64,000 bases of DNA from Roseibium alexandrii DFL-11 (GCF_000158095.2 NZ_CM011002.1:4873703-4937702), one strand, 5' to 3'; positions 42,701 through 52,289 are shown, counted from the first letter of the stretch. Numbers and translations: made by a program. The notes: generated by a model from the letters alone, not told the origin.

Positions 42701-43891
42701 TTGCATCACAAGTTCGGTTTTGTACGCGTTGATGTTGGAACCGACGGCAGCTTGAAGATTGACGGAAAAACGCTGGCAGAAGTCCGGGCGTTGGGGGCCA
42801 AAGCCAAAGACCTTGTGGATGGCGGTTTTGAATATCTCTATTCAGGGACTTCGGCGACAGCAGCATGGACCGTTTCGGGTGCAACAGGTTTCTATGCGCC
42901 GATTTTCTTTGCCGAAGATGGGGCGCCGTATTTCATCGGTGACAGCACATTGGATGGTGCTGGTCAGATCCGGATTTTAGGTGAGAACACGTTCGGTCTT
43001 GAAAACAGCTCTGGAACAAGCGGGTCTGACGCGGATTATGCAGATCTTGTCATCGCGTTCGACACAGGCCGGAGCGCGACCGGGAACGATTTGGTTGCCG
43101 GCAGCAGCAACGATGATGTGCTTCTTGGCAGCACCGACAACTACGCGCTGAATGGCGGCAAAAAACTGGACACGGTTGTCTATGACCGTACGAAGGATGA
43201 GGTTGGTCTGTCAGGCACCCGAAGCGGGGTCACTGTTACGGATGGGGATGGGGCAGACACGCTGGTCGCGGTTGAACTGGTCGTGTTTACTGGTGCGAAC
43301 GGAACCGGTCAGGACCGGGTATTGGTCATCAATCCTGACAGCTCCACATCGACTGGAACCTATGGCTTTAACGAAGCCGTTTACCTGACGACGCATGCGG
43401 ATGTTGCGGCAGCTGTTGCAGCCGGTGCGTTTTCAAGTGGTGCTGATCACTATGCCCTGCACGGTAAATCTGAGGACCGTACCGCGGACCTTCTGTTCGA
43501 TGCTGAGTTTTATCTCGCTGACAATGCGGATGTCGCAGCTGCGGTTGCTGCTGGTGTTTTTGCCTCGGCCTCAAAGCATTACGAGTTGTTCGGCTCGTCC
43601 GAGAACCGGTCTGTCAATCCGCTTTTTGATGCTGAGTATTATCTGGCGCAAAACACGGATGTTGCTCAAGCGATTGCGGACGGTATGTTTGTCAGCGCTT
43701 ATCAGCATTTCCTCAATCACGGCGACCAGGAAGGCAGAGCTGCGTCAATCTACTTCGACACTGCCGTGTACCGGAATGAGCAGGGGCTTGACAGTGGCAC
43801 TAATGCGCTGGAACATTTCCTGCTTATCGGCCTGCCACAAGGCATTACTGCTCCCACCGCAGCAGATTTCAATGCAAGCGGGATGGTTTGA
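39761..43891 (+). CDS. Large secreted-type repeat protein, N-terminal beta-rich region possibly GH64/beta-1,3-glucanase-like
   Basis: This 1376-residue acidic, Asn/Thr/Ser-rich protein lacks an N-terminal signal peptide, which suits type I secretion by a C-terminal signal. The first 400 residues (YAYAVYFAPGTDGTIQPFWT, later VQGFGLPMELYIPYGTDSSG) resemble GH64/thaumatin-like beta-1,3-glucanases in style; this is a weak resemblance. About residues 1105-1190 are reminiscent of RTX-type modules (GNDLVAGSSNDDVLLGSTDN). The C-terminus carries repeats of about 45 residues (FDAEYYLAQNTDVAQAI type). Start ATG 39761 has GGAG 6 nt upstream. No secretion genes lie nearby. A role in adhesion or polysaccharide binding or degradation is possible. 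Confidence 0.65.
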   Translation: MTALNISLTETLTTKLTNPGAYAYAVYFAPGTDGTIQPFWTTLINNGVVNGLSSIEGQSGYSATLDLPEPYNGGKVYVLVQSQSPTATQTDLTSIITQESDINWENALTNQYRVDSFEVSLLNQTGDAGNLTSVQGFGLPMELYIPYGTDSSGALITQSRGYDVDGNTIFTSVSDIHANAVEKFTTGPLAGTYRAAISPAEAVALAEQNQIPDVFAQSDWTAYVDSLKKDTGIMLSGFFNGAADANGIYHNGGFFGYGLEWSETDNAFWLNPVAESHIKGSIKITAEQLANSIYSTLGDVEIYSNRDDETPYTIQGASSAEMNTGANNQWGTVLTQVLTGFTGGYYGTSGKSLNADVTESIDLNKNWNWDPTYAFGKNLSGDAAVFQDPYAELFFFNSNSYGSGYSDNLMSAYAEGGPLIPVYYNGANVQTIDLTIYDDSETPSGYTQPVIYNYIAPPGHSDLFRDQFDATSYSPAALSNTKGANISLNFFNQNIVLKEDTPVELRVFVGNEEGIPVFRTIKFQPKKDETLWQNWTITENTKTGEWEAAYGTDKTVQTDGAMVISNMPIAENGTVWYQLVVGSGDTAKTVNVYAETQDSLFVNPAVSGQSGSVAADGLVMVSPETSTDDTIINFALDFLYSGSTTLHPSLFTWNSNTSHLSQLAEPEAVVAGTLSDGAFSVLAGQTNLDTNAVSTNQSNLVFGWTGENPLAAPDSNNWLNQYTNKISAQNLAQITFTQSGSPDLAPVLATADIDGRWSTTSGKALGNGTYTVLMTEYFNTGNQVGSQIGRTSKELTVTVALDELSLVQSSTNAGLTFETASNPDSQSSGNWVEVTLGSQGPVSGSAILLYVVDASGNYVGRDGSTGGDVTLAEDIRGVLGGGQSGAAAAQQSVYLEAGQEIRFAQLTGQGTVDTSLTAAFQAAAGGGYDITLGDVTLSAAVQNTLDEAAILADAQRQTDIPLVYLEQGTLHDITASGTSTLHHKFGFVRVDVGTDGSLKIDGKTLAEVRALGAKAKDLVDGGFEYLYSGTSATAAWTVSGATGFYAPIFFAEDGAPYFIGDSTLDGAGQIRILGENTFGLENSSGTSGSDADYADLVIAFDTGRSATGNDLVAGSSNDDVLLGSTDNYALNGGKKLDTVVYDRTKDEVGLSGTRSGVTVTDGDGADTLVAVELVVFTGANGTGQDRVLVINPDSSTSTGTYGFNEAVYLTTHADVAAAVAAGAFSSGADHYALHGKSEDRTADLLFDAEFYLADNADVAAAVAAGVFASASKHYELFGSSENRSVNPLFDAEYYLAQNTDVAQAIADGMFVSAYQHFLNHGDQEGRAASIYFDTAVYRNEQGLDSGTNALEHFLLIGLPQGITAPTAADFNASGMV
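43361..43850 (+). repeat. Tandem repeats encoding FDAxxYLxxNxDVAxAV units
   Basis: The C-terminal 160 residues of the large protein contain three to four units of about 45 residues. Each has a Tyr-Leu then Asn-x-Asp-Val-Ala core, followed by a HY/HF-x-x-x-G-x-x-E-x-R segment (HYALHGKSEDR, HYELFGSSENR, HFLNHGDQEGR). The last unit is degenerate. Such units occur at the ends of type-I-secreted proteins. Confidence 0.75.
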
Positions 43892-44032
43892 GGTCCAAAC
43901 AGTATGCTGCAGTGAAAAGACATGGTGGGTTTTGGCGTTGCTGCGCCGGTTTGAAATGATTGAAAAGCCAGCCACACAAGCGATTGTGCAAGCCACATTG
44001 GAGCGCTGGAAGCTTATCTAGCGCTTGAAGGT

Positions 44033-45739
44033 CTAGTGGTAGCACTTGCGCCGGGACATCTTGCCGATGCCGGGATTGAGTGTGTTCGTCGGATCGCAAC
44101 GCATATAGTGATCAGCCAAGTCCGGCTTGGCCTTGTAAAGATGCCCGACGTTGTGCTCGGCCGGGTATTCTGCTCCGCGCTGGTCGAGGATTTTCAGCAT
44201 CTTTTCTTTCAGCGCTTTCGGGTCGTGCCCCTTCTTGACGATGTAATCTTGGTGGAGGACATGGCAGAAGAAGTGGCCATAATAGAGTTTGTGTACCAAG
44301 CCGTCTTCGATGTCCTTGGGCAATTGTTCAAACCAGTCGCGATCATCTCGGCGAAGAGCGATATCGAGCGCTAGGATGTCCTCCACTTGGTTGGAGTGTA
44401 CCGCCTGATAGCGGACCGCAGCGCCGGCTGCAGCAAACCTGTGCAAGCCGGCAATCTTGCCCTCCCGAGGGGTACAGGAGAAGTAGCTGCCTTCTTCTTT
44501 CTGAAAGAAGGTTTCCAGAAACGCCTCTGCCTCTGCAACGCCACCATCCCGCATTTTCAGAATGAGATGGTGCTCGTAGTCGTTCCGAAACTTTTCCATG
44601 CGATCGGGCAGAACATTCGGCCACAGTTTTGTCACGACCTGCATGAAGCGATCGGTCAGATTTGAAGGGAGCAGCGGGATCTTCGACAAACGCGCGTCAA
44701 CCCAACCCTTTATGGCGAAAATTCCCGGCAAGCGGTCCGTCCCCAACTTGTCGATCAGGACCAGTGTATCTTTGCCGTAGTGCTTGGAAATGTCGTAGAT
44801 TTCCGAGTGCATGTATTCGCCGGACACCGGCAAGTCTTCAAATTCCGCCAGGATATGGCGGCGCAGCCGGGTCAGCACTTGCGTGTCGTTGGTTCCGACA
44901 TAGAAAATGGCTTCTGCTTCGGGCTTTGGATAGGTATCCAGCCGGGCCGCAAAAACCGCCAGCTTGCCTGCACACCCTGATGCCTCGTGAAGCCGCCTTT
45001 TGTCCGCATTGAACCGGGCCGGGCTTGGGCTGTCAATTTCACGAACGCGGCTGTGATATTCGGTATCGGATGCTTTGAGGTTTGTGTCCTCGATGTCTTT
45101 ATCCGAGTAGTCGCCGGCTTCGAGACGGCTCAGGATTGTTTCCGGATCATCACCAAGTGAAATACCAAGGTGATTGACGAGTTCCAGAGTCCCGTCGTCA
45201 CGGATTTGAGCAAACAGGGCCAATTCCGTATAGGAAGGACCGCGTTCGACCAGCGACCCGCCCGAATTGTTGCACACACCGCCGATAATTGACGCCCCGA
45301 TACAGGACGAACCGATAACCGAATGCGGCTCCCTATCAAGGGGAGCCATCAGCTTTTCCAGAGAGAACAAAGTTGCGCCGGGAAAGCTGACGATCTGCTT
45401 CCCCCCGTCGATAAGCTGTATCTTGTCCATGCGCTTGGTGCTCATGACAACGGCTTCGCGGTCATATTCCCCCTTAGGGGTCGACCCCTCGGTCAATCCG
45501 GTATTCGCTGCCTGCATGATCACGATCTTGTCGGCTTCAACACAGGCCTTCAAAACATGCCACTGTTCCAGGAGTGTGCCGGGCTGGACAACTGCAAGGG
45601 CGTTGCCTTCGCCGGACCGGAAGCCTTTGCAGAAACGCTCCATCGACCGCGGGTTGGTGATCACATGCCGGTTGCCGACAATAGCCTTAAGTTTGGCAAC
45701 AAGCTGCTCGCCGTTTTTCGCAGTTTCACTCGCCTGCAT
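44033..45739 (-). CDS. dld: Quinone-dependent D-lactate dehydrogenase
   Basis: This 568-residue FAD enzyme matches E. coli Dld in length and architecture: an FAD domain (IVIMQAANTGLTEGSTPKG and IGSSCIGASIIGGVCNNSGG) and a C-terminal membrane-binding/cap region ending AEYPAEHNVGHLYKAKPDLA and RCDPTNTLNPGIGKMSR. It oxidises D-lactate to pyruvate at the inner membrane and passes electrons to quinone. It lies 42 nt downstream of lldD, so both lactate isomers are handled by one operon. No lactate permease is in the window. Confidence 0.93.
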   Translation of the reverse strand: MQASETAKNGEQLVAKLKAIVGNRHVITNPRSMERFCKGFRSGEGNALAVVQPGTLLEQWHVLKACVEADKIVIMQAANTGLTEGSTPKGEYDREAVVMSTKRMDKIQLIDGGKQIVSFPGATLFSLEKLMAPLDREPHSVIGSSCIGASIIGGVCNNSGGSLVERGPSYTELALFAQIRDDGTLELVNHLGISLGDDPETILSRLEAGDYSDKDIEDTNLKASDTEYHSRVREIDSPSPARFNADKRRLHEASGCAGKLAVFAARLDTYPKPEAEAIFYVGTNDTQVLTRLRRHILAEFEDLPVSGEYMHSEIYDISKHYGKDTLVLIDKLGTDRLPGIFAIKGWVDARLSKIPLLPSNLTDRFMQVVTKLWPNVLPDRMEKFRNDYEHHLILKMRDGGVAEAEAFLETFFQKEEGSYFSCTPREGKIAGLHRFAAAGAAVRYQAVHSNQVEDILALDIALRRDDRDWFEQLPKDIEDGLVHKLYYGHFFCHVLHQDYIVKKGHDPKALKEKMLKILDQRGAEYPAEHNVGHLYKAKPDLADHYMRCDPTNTLNPGIGKMSRRKCYH

Positions 45740-45781
45740 TATCGTCTCCTGAAATCAGGTCCGGTCCGGGTAATCATCTTA

Positions 45782-46954
45782 TCAAGCTGTTTCGCGAAAC
45801 CGAAGGTTTTCCCGGCTCAGCTGGTCCAGGCTTGTGATGCCCATGAGCTTCATGTCCCGTTCGATCTCTGTGCGCAGGTTTCCAAGTGCGCGTTCAACAC
45901 CTGGCTGCCCAGCTGCCGCGAGGGCGTAAAGATAGAGCCGTCCGCCGGAACAAGCCTTGGCACCAACCGAGAGGGCTTTGAGAACGTGGGTGCCGCGTTG
46001 AATGCCACCTTCGCAAATCACATCGATTTTGTCGCCAACCGCATCAACGATCTCGGCCAATTGATCAAAGGGGCTGCGGGAGCCGTCCAGCTGCCGGCCG
46101 CCATGGTTGGAAACCATGATCCCTGTGCACCCAATATCAACGGCACGTTTGGCATCCTCAACGCTCATGATGCCTTTAAGGGCGAACTGCCCGTTCCACT
46201 TGGCACACAGTTCTTCCGCATCCTTCCAGTTCATCGACTGGTCCAGCATGGTCGAGAAGTAATTGCCGACCGAAACGGCAACGTTCGTTCCCTCGCTCAC
46301 GTACCCAGACAGGTGAGGCATGTCGAACTTGGGCTTCGTGTAAAAGTTCCAGGCCCACATGGGATGCATGGCAAAGCTCATCAGCGAGCCGAGTGTAAGC
46401 TTTGGAGGTGAGGTGAAGCCGGTTCTTAGGTCGCGTTCGCGGTTGCCGCCGGTGATAGTATCAACCGTCAGGGCCATGACTTCAAAGTTTGCTTCGCGAG
46501 CTCGTTCCAGTAGCGCGTCGTTTAAGCCGCGATCTTTATGGAAATAAAACTGGAACATCTTCGGTGTGTTGGCGATTTGGGCAATTTCCTCAACCGTGAC
46601 GGTCGCCAGCGATGAAACACCAAACATTGTGCCGTAGTTTGTCGCTGCACGGGCAACAGCCCGCTCACCGTCGTGGTGAAACAACCGCTGCAGCGCTGTT
46701 GGCGCGCAGTAAATCGGCATATCGAGTTTTTGACCCATAACCTCGACACTCATGTCGACGTTCTCAACGCCTGCGAGCACGTTCGGCACAAGATCGCAGG
46801 AGTCATAGGCCTCGGTGTTCCGCCGGTAGGTCACCTCATCGTCGGCAGCCCCATCAATGTAGTTGAAAATGGGTCCGGGGAGGCGCTTCTTTGCGAGTTT
46901 CCGGAAGTCTTGAAAATTGTGGCAATCGCTCAGTTTCACACCGGAACTCCCCAT
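45782..46954 (-). CDS. lldD: L-lactate dehydrogenase, FMN-dependent (cytochrome/quinone-linked)
   Basis: This 390-residue alpha-hydroxyacid oxidase-fold protein has GPIFNYIDGAADDEVTYRRN near the N-terminus, the catalytic and FMN residues in GIMVSNHGGRQLDGSRSPFD (active His) and VICEGGIQRGTHVLKALSVG (phosphate site). It oxidises L-lactate to pyruvate. It is first of the lldD-dld operon, transcribed leftward. The upstream region has an inverted repeat resembling FCD/GntR lactate-regulator sites. Confidence 0.9.
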   Translation of the reverse strand: MGSSGVKLSDCHNFQDFRKLAKKRLPGPIFNYIDGAADDEVTYRRNTEAYDSCDLVPNVLAGVENVDMSVEVMGQKLDMPIYCAPTALQRLFHHDGERAVARAATNYGTMFGVSSLATVTVEEIAQIANTPKMFQFYFHKDRGLNDALLERAREANFEVMALTVDTITGGNRERDLRTGFTSPPKLTLGSLMSFAMHPMWAWNFYTKPKFDMPHLSGYVSEGTNVAVSVGNYFSTMLDQSMNWKDAEELCAKWNGQFALKGIMSVEDAKRAVDIGCTGIMVSNHGGRQLDGSRSPFDQLAEIVDAVGDKIDVICEGGIQRGTHVLKALSVGAKACSGGRLYLYALAAAGQPGVERALGNLRTEIERDMKLMGITSLDQLSRENLRFRETA

Positions 46955-46975
46955 GTCCGAAATCGGTAATTGATT

Positions 46976-46998
46976 ATTGGTATAATTTTCTTACCAAT
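46976..46998. promoter_or_regulatory. Inverted repeat upstream of lldD
   Basis: ATTGGTA (46976-46982) and TACCAAT (46992-46998) flank a 9-nt AT-rich spacer, 22 nt upstream of the lldD start. The half-sites match those of PdhR/LldR-type GntR regulators (ATTGGT-ACCAAT), but the spacer is longer than their usual few bases. No such regulator gene is adjacent. The rest of 46955-47276 shows no gene. Confidence 0.35.
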
Positions 46999-47276
46999 TT
47001 GAAGGCGAGCGTTCAAGGCGACCTTTTGCCTAGAAGTCGAGTCGTGGTGGTTTTGGAAGCATTCAAAATAATGGTTCTTTTAAAAAAGTATTTGAAATCA
47101 ATATTTTGACTTTATTGTCTCTCAGGATTCTGGATGTCTCAGCATTGAAAATGCAAAAGATCTTTTCCAAAAAAGACAGCTAAGCCGAGCCGTAACGCTC
47201 TTGGGAACCAGCCGCAGCTGGGTTTGAACTGCAGAGGCAGAGCCAGTGCCGAATGTGCGGCGGAGCCGAAAATACT

Positions 47277-47939
47277 CTACGTTTGCGCGTCAAAAGCGTC
47301 TTTCAATGCGCTTACGAAGTCAGACTTGTTGTAACCAGCAGGTAGACTTGCATGAGCGTCTGGATCGATCTGTCTGTCTTCTTCCAACAATTGCAAAAAC
47401 CTGTTGATTGCGGCAATCGCATCAAGAGACACAGGATCAATCAGCATAATCGCGTGAGTAAGGACTGCACTGCGGGTTCTATCCGCTTTTCCGCGCCTGA
47501 TGCGCATGGCCGTGCCGGCGAATTTCCGGCCCTTGAATTGGACGTTGAATTCCCCGTCGCAGAAAGCACCCGGTTGCCATCCCCGGCTTGCACCGCTGCC
47601 CAGCGCTTGTTCAATCGGAGTGCATAAGCGATCGTATTCTTGCTTGAGATCAACTGCATTTCCAGGCCGTGTCGCGTAGACATGGGTCACATTTAAGATG
47701 CCTGCACCTTGAGGTGTCACGTCACCGCCCGTGCTGCGCAAATTGATGGGCCAGCCTTCGTTTTCGAGCTGACGCGATGCTTCATCGAAGTTCGTTTTGT
47801 TGCTGAGGCTTTTGGGGGAGACGAGACATTGCGGGCTTTCCCAAAACCATAAATGCCGACGATCCGGATTGCGGCTTACGTCATCCAGAAACTCCATTTC
47901 GTGCGCCAAAGCGTCCGCTGCGTTCATGAAGTCGATCAA
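47277..47939 (-). CDS. Lipoate-protein ligase A-like protein
   Basis: This 220-residue protein has the BPL/LplA catalytic-domain pattern: INLRSTGGDVTPQGAGILNV corresponds to the RRxTGGGxVxHDxGxLN lipoate-binding loop, and FKGRKFAGTAMRIRR holds the expected Lys of the adenylate site. It lacks the C-terminal accessory domain of LplA. It may attach lipoate, octanoate or another acyl group to a carrier protein. The TGGD variant of the loop and its isolation from lipoyl-protein genes leave the partner unknown. Confidence 0.75.
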   Translation of the reverse strand: MIDFMNAADALAHEMEFLDDVSRNPDRRHLWFWESPQCLVSPKSLSNKTNFDEASRQLENEGWPINLRSTGGDVTPQGAGILNVTHVYATRPGNAVDLKQEYDRLCTPIEQALGSGASRGWQPGAFCDGEFNVQFKGRKFAGTAMRIRRGKADRTRSAVLTHAIMLIDPVSLDAIAAINRFLQLLEEDRQIDPDAHASLPAGYNKSDFVSALKDAFDAQT

Positions 47940-48218
47940 GTGTTATCCTTCGTTCGTTCGGACATTCTGCCGACCATCTGGATCTAGCGGAACGCCGATC
48001 GGAACACAACTCAGGCACAATCAACCTGCTCGAAGGTGGATTGGCTCACGTAGACTTTCTACGTCTTCAAGCTATTTCTGCTCTTCATTTAAGAGCTTGG
48101 CCATTTGGAACCGTGCACCTACGGTGTTGTTTCAAACGGTTGGCTTCACTACCAATTGGCAAAAGCAGCTTTTCCAACGGATCGGTTGCAAATGTCCGTT
48201 GTGAGTGGGAGCCCAAGG

Positions 48219-49640
48219 ATGGCGGAAAAACCAGTCTGGCAATTGAGCGCAAGCGAACTTGTCGCGGAAATCATCAATGGCCAGATCACAGCTGAAGCGG
48301 CCACGGCAGCTACAGTCGATCGCATGCGGACAGTGAACGGTCATCTCAATGCCGTCGTCGATGACATGGGCGATGAGGCGCTTGAGCGTGCACGCGCTCT
48401 TGATGCGCACATGGAAAACTCCGGACCGGTCGGCCCGCTCCACGGTGTGCCGGTGACCATCAAGGTCAATGTCGACCAGAAGGACAAGGCAACCACGAAT
48501 GGTGTGAAGGCGTTTTCCGATGTCATTGCTCCAGATGATGCACCGTTCGTCAAAAACCTGACAAATGCAGGCGCAATTGTCATCGGCCGGACGAACACAC
48601 CGGAGTTTTCGTTTAGGGCAACAACGACAAACGACCTTTATGGCCGCACGTTTAGCCCCTGGAACGATTGGGCTTCATCCGGCGGGTCGTCCGGTGGCGC
48701 ATCCACTGCTGTCATGAGCGGTATGGGCCCGATTGCCCATGGCAATGACATCGGCGGCTCTTTGAGGTTTCCCTCTGCAGCCACGGGTGCGGTGACGGTC
48801 AAACCGGGGCTCGGCCGCACACCTGCCTGGAATCCCTCCCAAAGCGCCGAGCGCGGTCTGCTTGCGCAATTGATGTCAGTCCAGGGTGTTATCTGCCGCG
48901 AAGTGCGGGATGTGCGCCTCGCCATGAAGTCCGCCATTGCATATGATCCGCATGACCCGTGGCAGGTCCCCGTACCATTTGAAGGTTCGGTCCTGGATCA
49001 GCCGACCCGCATCGGCTTTACGAAAAACACCTATCAGTTCGAAGCGCATCCAGCTGTCACGAAGGCCTTGGACGTCGCTCGCGATTGCCTGGTTGATGCA
49101 GGTTATGAAGTCGTTGAAATCGAAACACCGGACATTGGTGAGATCGGCGAGACCGGATACCGGGCGCTGATGGGCGAGATCAACGTTCTGATGCTCGATG
49201 ATATCCGCACCCACGGCAGCGCCGAAATCAACCGCATGTTCGACGAGTATTTCGAACTCTTCCCTCCGTTTGAGGGTGAGGAGCTGCTCCGTCAAATGGC
49301 GCGCCGCTCGCATTTCATTCGCCAGTGGAACCTCTTGCTTGAGAACTACCCGATTGTGCTGACGCCCTTCCTGCCATCACCGACCTACGCCTGGAACCGG
49401 GATGCGGAAGGCAAGGATGGGATAATGGAAGTGCTCGGTTGCGGGATCTGGTCCTTTGCCATGAATTATATGGGCCTGCCGGCCGGTATTGTGTCACCAA
49501 TTATGCATGATGGACTTCCAGTTGCCGTTCAGATGGTCGGCCGGCGCTTTCGTGAAGACATAATCCTTGACGCGCTGGAAGCGGTTGAAACGCGTGTTGG
49601 AGTCATGGCGCAAAAGCTGTTTGACCGTAAGCAGGCCTAA
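48219..49640 (+). CDS. Amidase (amidase signature family)
   Basis: This protein of about 473 residues has the Ser-cisSer-Lys triad context: PVTIKVNVDQKDKATTNGVK (Lys), then WASSGGSSGGASTAVMSGMG and GNDIGGSLRFPSAATG (Ser residues). It hydrolyses an amide bond; the substrate is not predictable from sequence. I chose the ATG at 48219 with GGGAG 7 nt upstream; the upstream frame to 48105 lacks family similarity. It stands alone and is convergent with the copper ATPase gene. The 279 nt before it (47940-48218) show no other gene and must hold the promoters for it and the ligase-like gene. Confidence 0.86.
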   Translation: MAEKPVWQLSASELVAEIINGQITAEAATAATVDRMRTVNGHLNAVVDDMGDEALERARALDAHMENSGPVGPLHGVPVTIKVNVDQKDKATTNGVKAFSDVIAPDDAPFVKNLTNAGAIVIGRTNTPEFSFRATTTNDLYGRTFSPWNDWASSGGSSGGASTAVMSGMGPIAHGNDIGGSLRFPSAATGAVTVKPGLGRTPAWNPSQSAERGLLAQLMSVQGVICREVRDVRLAMKSAIAYDPHDPWQVPVPFEGSVLDQPTRIGFTKNTYQFEAHPAVTKALDVARDCLVDAGYEVVEIETPDIGEIGETGYRALMGEINVLMLDDIRTHGSAEINRMFDEYFELFPPFEGEELLRQMARRSHFIRQWNLLLENYPIVLTPFLPSPTYAWNRDAEGKDGIMEVLGCGIWSFAMNYMGLPAGIVSPIMHDGLPVAVQMVGRRFREDIILDALEAVETRVGVMAQKLFDRKQA

Positions 49641-49686
49641 CCAAATCTCATTGCATGCAAGACTGGTGAGACTGCCGCTGATGCCT

Positions 49687-49717
49687 GACGGGGCACGACT
49701 TGGCACAGTGCCCCGTC
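49687..49717. terminator. Inverted repeat between convergent amidase and copper ATPase genes
   Basis: GACGGGGCAC (49687-49696) and GTGCCCCGTC (49708-49717) form a perfect 10-bp GC-rich stem with an 11-nt loop in the 89-nt space between two convergent genes. There is no strong T-run on either side. It is probably a shared bidirectional terminator. Confidence 0.6.
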
Positions 49718-49729
49718 TCGGTCATCGCT

Positions 49730-52249
49730 CTATTCGGCTGGAGCGACGTTCAGCGCTCCGGAATTTACGCTGTTGCCGGAGGCGTCCGGCATCTTCGGTG
49801 TCCAGGTTCTCAGCCGCAATGCATTGCCGAGGACAAAAACGGAGCTGAGTGCCATGGCTCCGGCAGCAAAGACCGGTGACATGAGAATGCCGAATGCCGG
49901 GTACAAGATACCTGCCGCCACCGGGACCAAGGCCGTGTTGTAAGCAAAAGCCCAGAACAGGTTCTGCTTGATGTTGCGGATTGTCGCCTTGGAAAGGGCG
50001 ATCGCGTTCGACACACCGGCGAGCGAGCCGGAGACCAGAATGACGTCCGCCGCCTCGATCGCCACATCCGTACCGGTCCCGATTGCAAGGCCGACATCGG
50101 CCTCAGCCAAAGCCGGGGCATCGTTGATGCCATCGCCGACAAAAGCGAGCTGGCCATGAGCAGCCTTCAGGGTCCTGACCGCTTCCAGTTTTCCTTCCGG
50201 CAGAACTTCTGCGATGACATCGTCAATGCCCAGCCGGTTTGCAATTGCATGCGCCGTGCGGCTGTTGTCCCCGGTGATCATTGCAACCTTGAGACCAAGC
50301 GCATGCAGGGCGTCAATTGCGGCCGGGGTGGTCGGCTTGATCGGATCGGACACGGCGATGATGGCGGCAAGCTGACCGTCAAGCGCAGCATAAAGCGGTG
50401 ATTTTCCCTCACGGCCAAGACGCTCGGCAATGTCACCAAAAACAGAAACATCCTGCCCGAGCTGAGTCATGTACCGGTCTGCGCCGATTTGAACCGTTCG
50501 TCCGCCTGCATTTGCCGAAACGCCCATGCCGGTCACGCTTTCGAAATCACTTGCAGCCGGCAATACGAGATCTTGTGCCCCGGCAGCCTCTACAATCGCA
50601 CGCGCGATTGGATGTTCTGATTTTGCTTCAACAGCTGCGATATGGGACAGCACCGTTTGGGCATCGAAGCCGTTCGTTACCTCAAGATCGGTCAGGCTTG
50701 GCGTGCCCTCGGTGAGTGTTCCGGTCTTGTCAAAGGCAACAACACGCACTTCCTTCAAGACCTGCAAGGCTTCGCCTCGGCGGAGCAAAACCCCCATCTC
50801 GGCGCCGCGTCCCGTCCCGACCATGATCGAGGTTGGCGTCGCAAGGCCCATCGCACACGGGCAGGCGATAATGAGGACCGCGACAGCATTGACGAGCCCA
50901 AACGTCAGAGCGGGATCCGGCCCGAACACAATCCAGACGCCGAAGGTGAGCAGAGCCAGCGTGATGACTGCGGGCACAAAATACATGGTGACCTTGTCTA
51001 CCATCGCCTGGATTGGCAGTTTGCCTCCCTGAGCCTCCTCTACAAGCCGGATGATTTGGGCAAGCATCGTGTCGGTGCCGACAGCCGTGACACGAAACAC
51101 CAGGCTGCCGGTCTGGTTGACCGTTCCGCCGATGACGGTTGCCCCGGGTTCTTTTGAAACCGGTACAGGCTCGCCCGTGATCATGCTCTCGTCGACAAAC
51201 GTTGCCCCTTCGATCACCTCGCCATCTACCGGGAGCCGTTCGCCGGGACGCACTTCGATGATCTCACCGGCAGCAACGCTGGAGACCTCGACCTCAACAG
51301 TCTTGCCATCCCGCCGGACGCGCGCCGTCTTTGGAGCAAGTTTTACCAGCCGTTGGATCGCTTCCGAGGTGCGTCCCTTAGCGCGCGCCTCCATCCATCG
51401 TCCGATCAGAATAAGCGTTACAATGACGGCGGCTGCCTCATAATAGACATTGACTGTACCGTCCGGCAGAAGAGCCGGTACAAACGTCGCGACCACAGAA
51501 AACAAATATGCAGCCATGGTTCCGACAGCCACGAGACTGTTCATATCGGGGGCGCCCTTCATGAGGGCGGGTATACCTTGCCGGTAGAAGGACCGGCCAG
51601 GGCCGAACAGCACCGCACTGGTAAGCGCAAACTGCAGCAGCCAGCTGGCCTGAATGCCAATCGTCTGCGCGATAAAATGATGCATGCCCGGGACCAGATG
51701 ACTGCCCATCTCAAGGATAAACACAGGCAAGGTGAGCAAGCCGGCGATTATCACGCGGTTCTTCAGATGGCGCGTTTCGTCGTCCCGTTTCGATGCCGTG
51801 TCTTGCGCGGGATGGTCGTCTTGCCCGATCGGGTGTGCGGATTTGCCAGTCTCCGCAACCGCTGCAATCAGTGTTGGGATATCGGCGTTTCCTGTCACCG
51901 CTGCCCGTTCAGTGGCTAGATTTACGCTTGCCTCAGACACACCTGGAACAGAAAGCAGCGCTTGTTCTACTCGCCGGACGCAGCCGGCGCAGGTCATTCC
52001 GTCAATCGCAAGGTGACTTGTTTGTTTCGGGACCGCGTATCCCAACCCCTCGATCGTGGTGATCAGAGATTGGGTTTCAACTGCGCCGTCAAAGCGAACC
52101 TGCGCGCGTTCGGTAGCAAGATTGACATTGGCGTCCGCAACGCCTGGAACACCTTTCAACGCCTGCTCGACACGGCCAACGCAGGACGCGCAATGCATGC
52201 CTTTGATTGGTAGAGAAATGGATTTTTGAAAACTGGAACCGGCCGCCAT
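49730..52249 (-). CDS. copA: Copper-exporting P1B-type ATPase
   Basis: This 839-residue transporter has two N-terminal heavy-metal domains ([10 protein letters not shown] and [10 protein letters not shown]), the membrane metal site CPC in [12 protein letters not shown] (about residue 465), the phosphorylation motif DKTGTLTEG (about 505), and the hinge [23 protein letters not shown] with two CxxC domains indicates Cu(I) export. The ATG at 52249 has GGAAGG 6 nt upstream; a TTG 42 nt earlier is less likely. A CueR-type promoter lies just upstream. No cueR gene is in the window. Confidence 0.93.
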   Translation of the reverse strand: MAAGSSFQKSISLPIKGMHCASCVGRVEQALKGVPGVADANVNLATERAQVRFDGAVETQSLITTIEGLGYAVPKQTSHLAIDGMTCAGCVRRVEQALLSVPGVSEASVNLATERAAVTGNADIPTLIAAVAETGKSAHPIGQDDHPAQDTASKRDDETRHLKNRVIIAGLLTLPVFILEMGSHLVPGMHHFIAQTIGIQASWLLQFALTSAVLFGPGRSFYRQGIPALMKGAPDMNSLVAVGTMAAYLFSVVATFVPALLPDGTVNVYYEAAAVIVTLILIGRWMEARAKGRTSEAIQRLVKLAPKTARVRRDGKTVEVEVSSVAAGEIIEVRPGERLPVDGEVIEGATFVDESMITGEPVPVSKEPGATVIGGTVNQTGSLVFRVTAVGTDTMLAQIIRLVEEAQGGKLPIQAMVDKVTMYFVPAVITLALLTFGVWIVFGPDPALTFGLVNAVAVLIIACPCAMGLATPTSIMVGTGRGAEMGVLLRRGEALQVLKEVRVVAFDKTGTLTEGTPSLTDLEVTNGFDAQTVLSHIAAVEAKSEHPIARAIVEAAGAQDLVLPAASDFESVTGMGVSANAGGRTVQIGADRYMTQLGQDVSVFGDIAERLGREGKSPLYAALDGQLAAIIAVSDPIKPTTPAAIDALHALGLKVAMITGDNSRTAHAIANRLGIDDVIAEVLPEGKLEAVRTLKAAHGQLAFVGDGINDAPALAEADVGLAIGTGTDVAIEAADVILVSGSLAGVSNAIALSKATIRNIKQNLFWAFAYNTALVPVAAGILYPAFGILMSPVFAAGAMALSSVFVLGNALRLRTWTPKMPDASGNSVNSGALNVAPAE

Positions 52250-52289
52250 AACGCGCCTTCCTTCATCTTTTGATTTGGCTATTGAAACC

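Noticed and set aside
45323-46411. 362-codon plus-strand frame across the lactate dehydrogenase genes
   Set aside because: Spans two well-supported minus-strand genes and their gap; no protein family resemblance.
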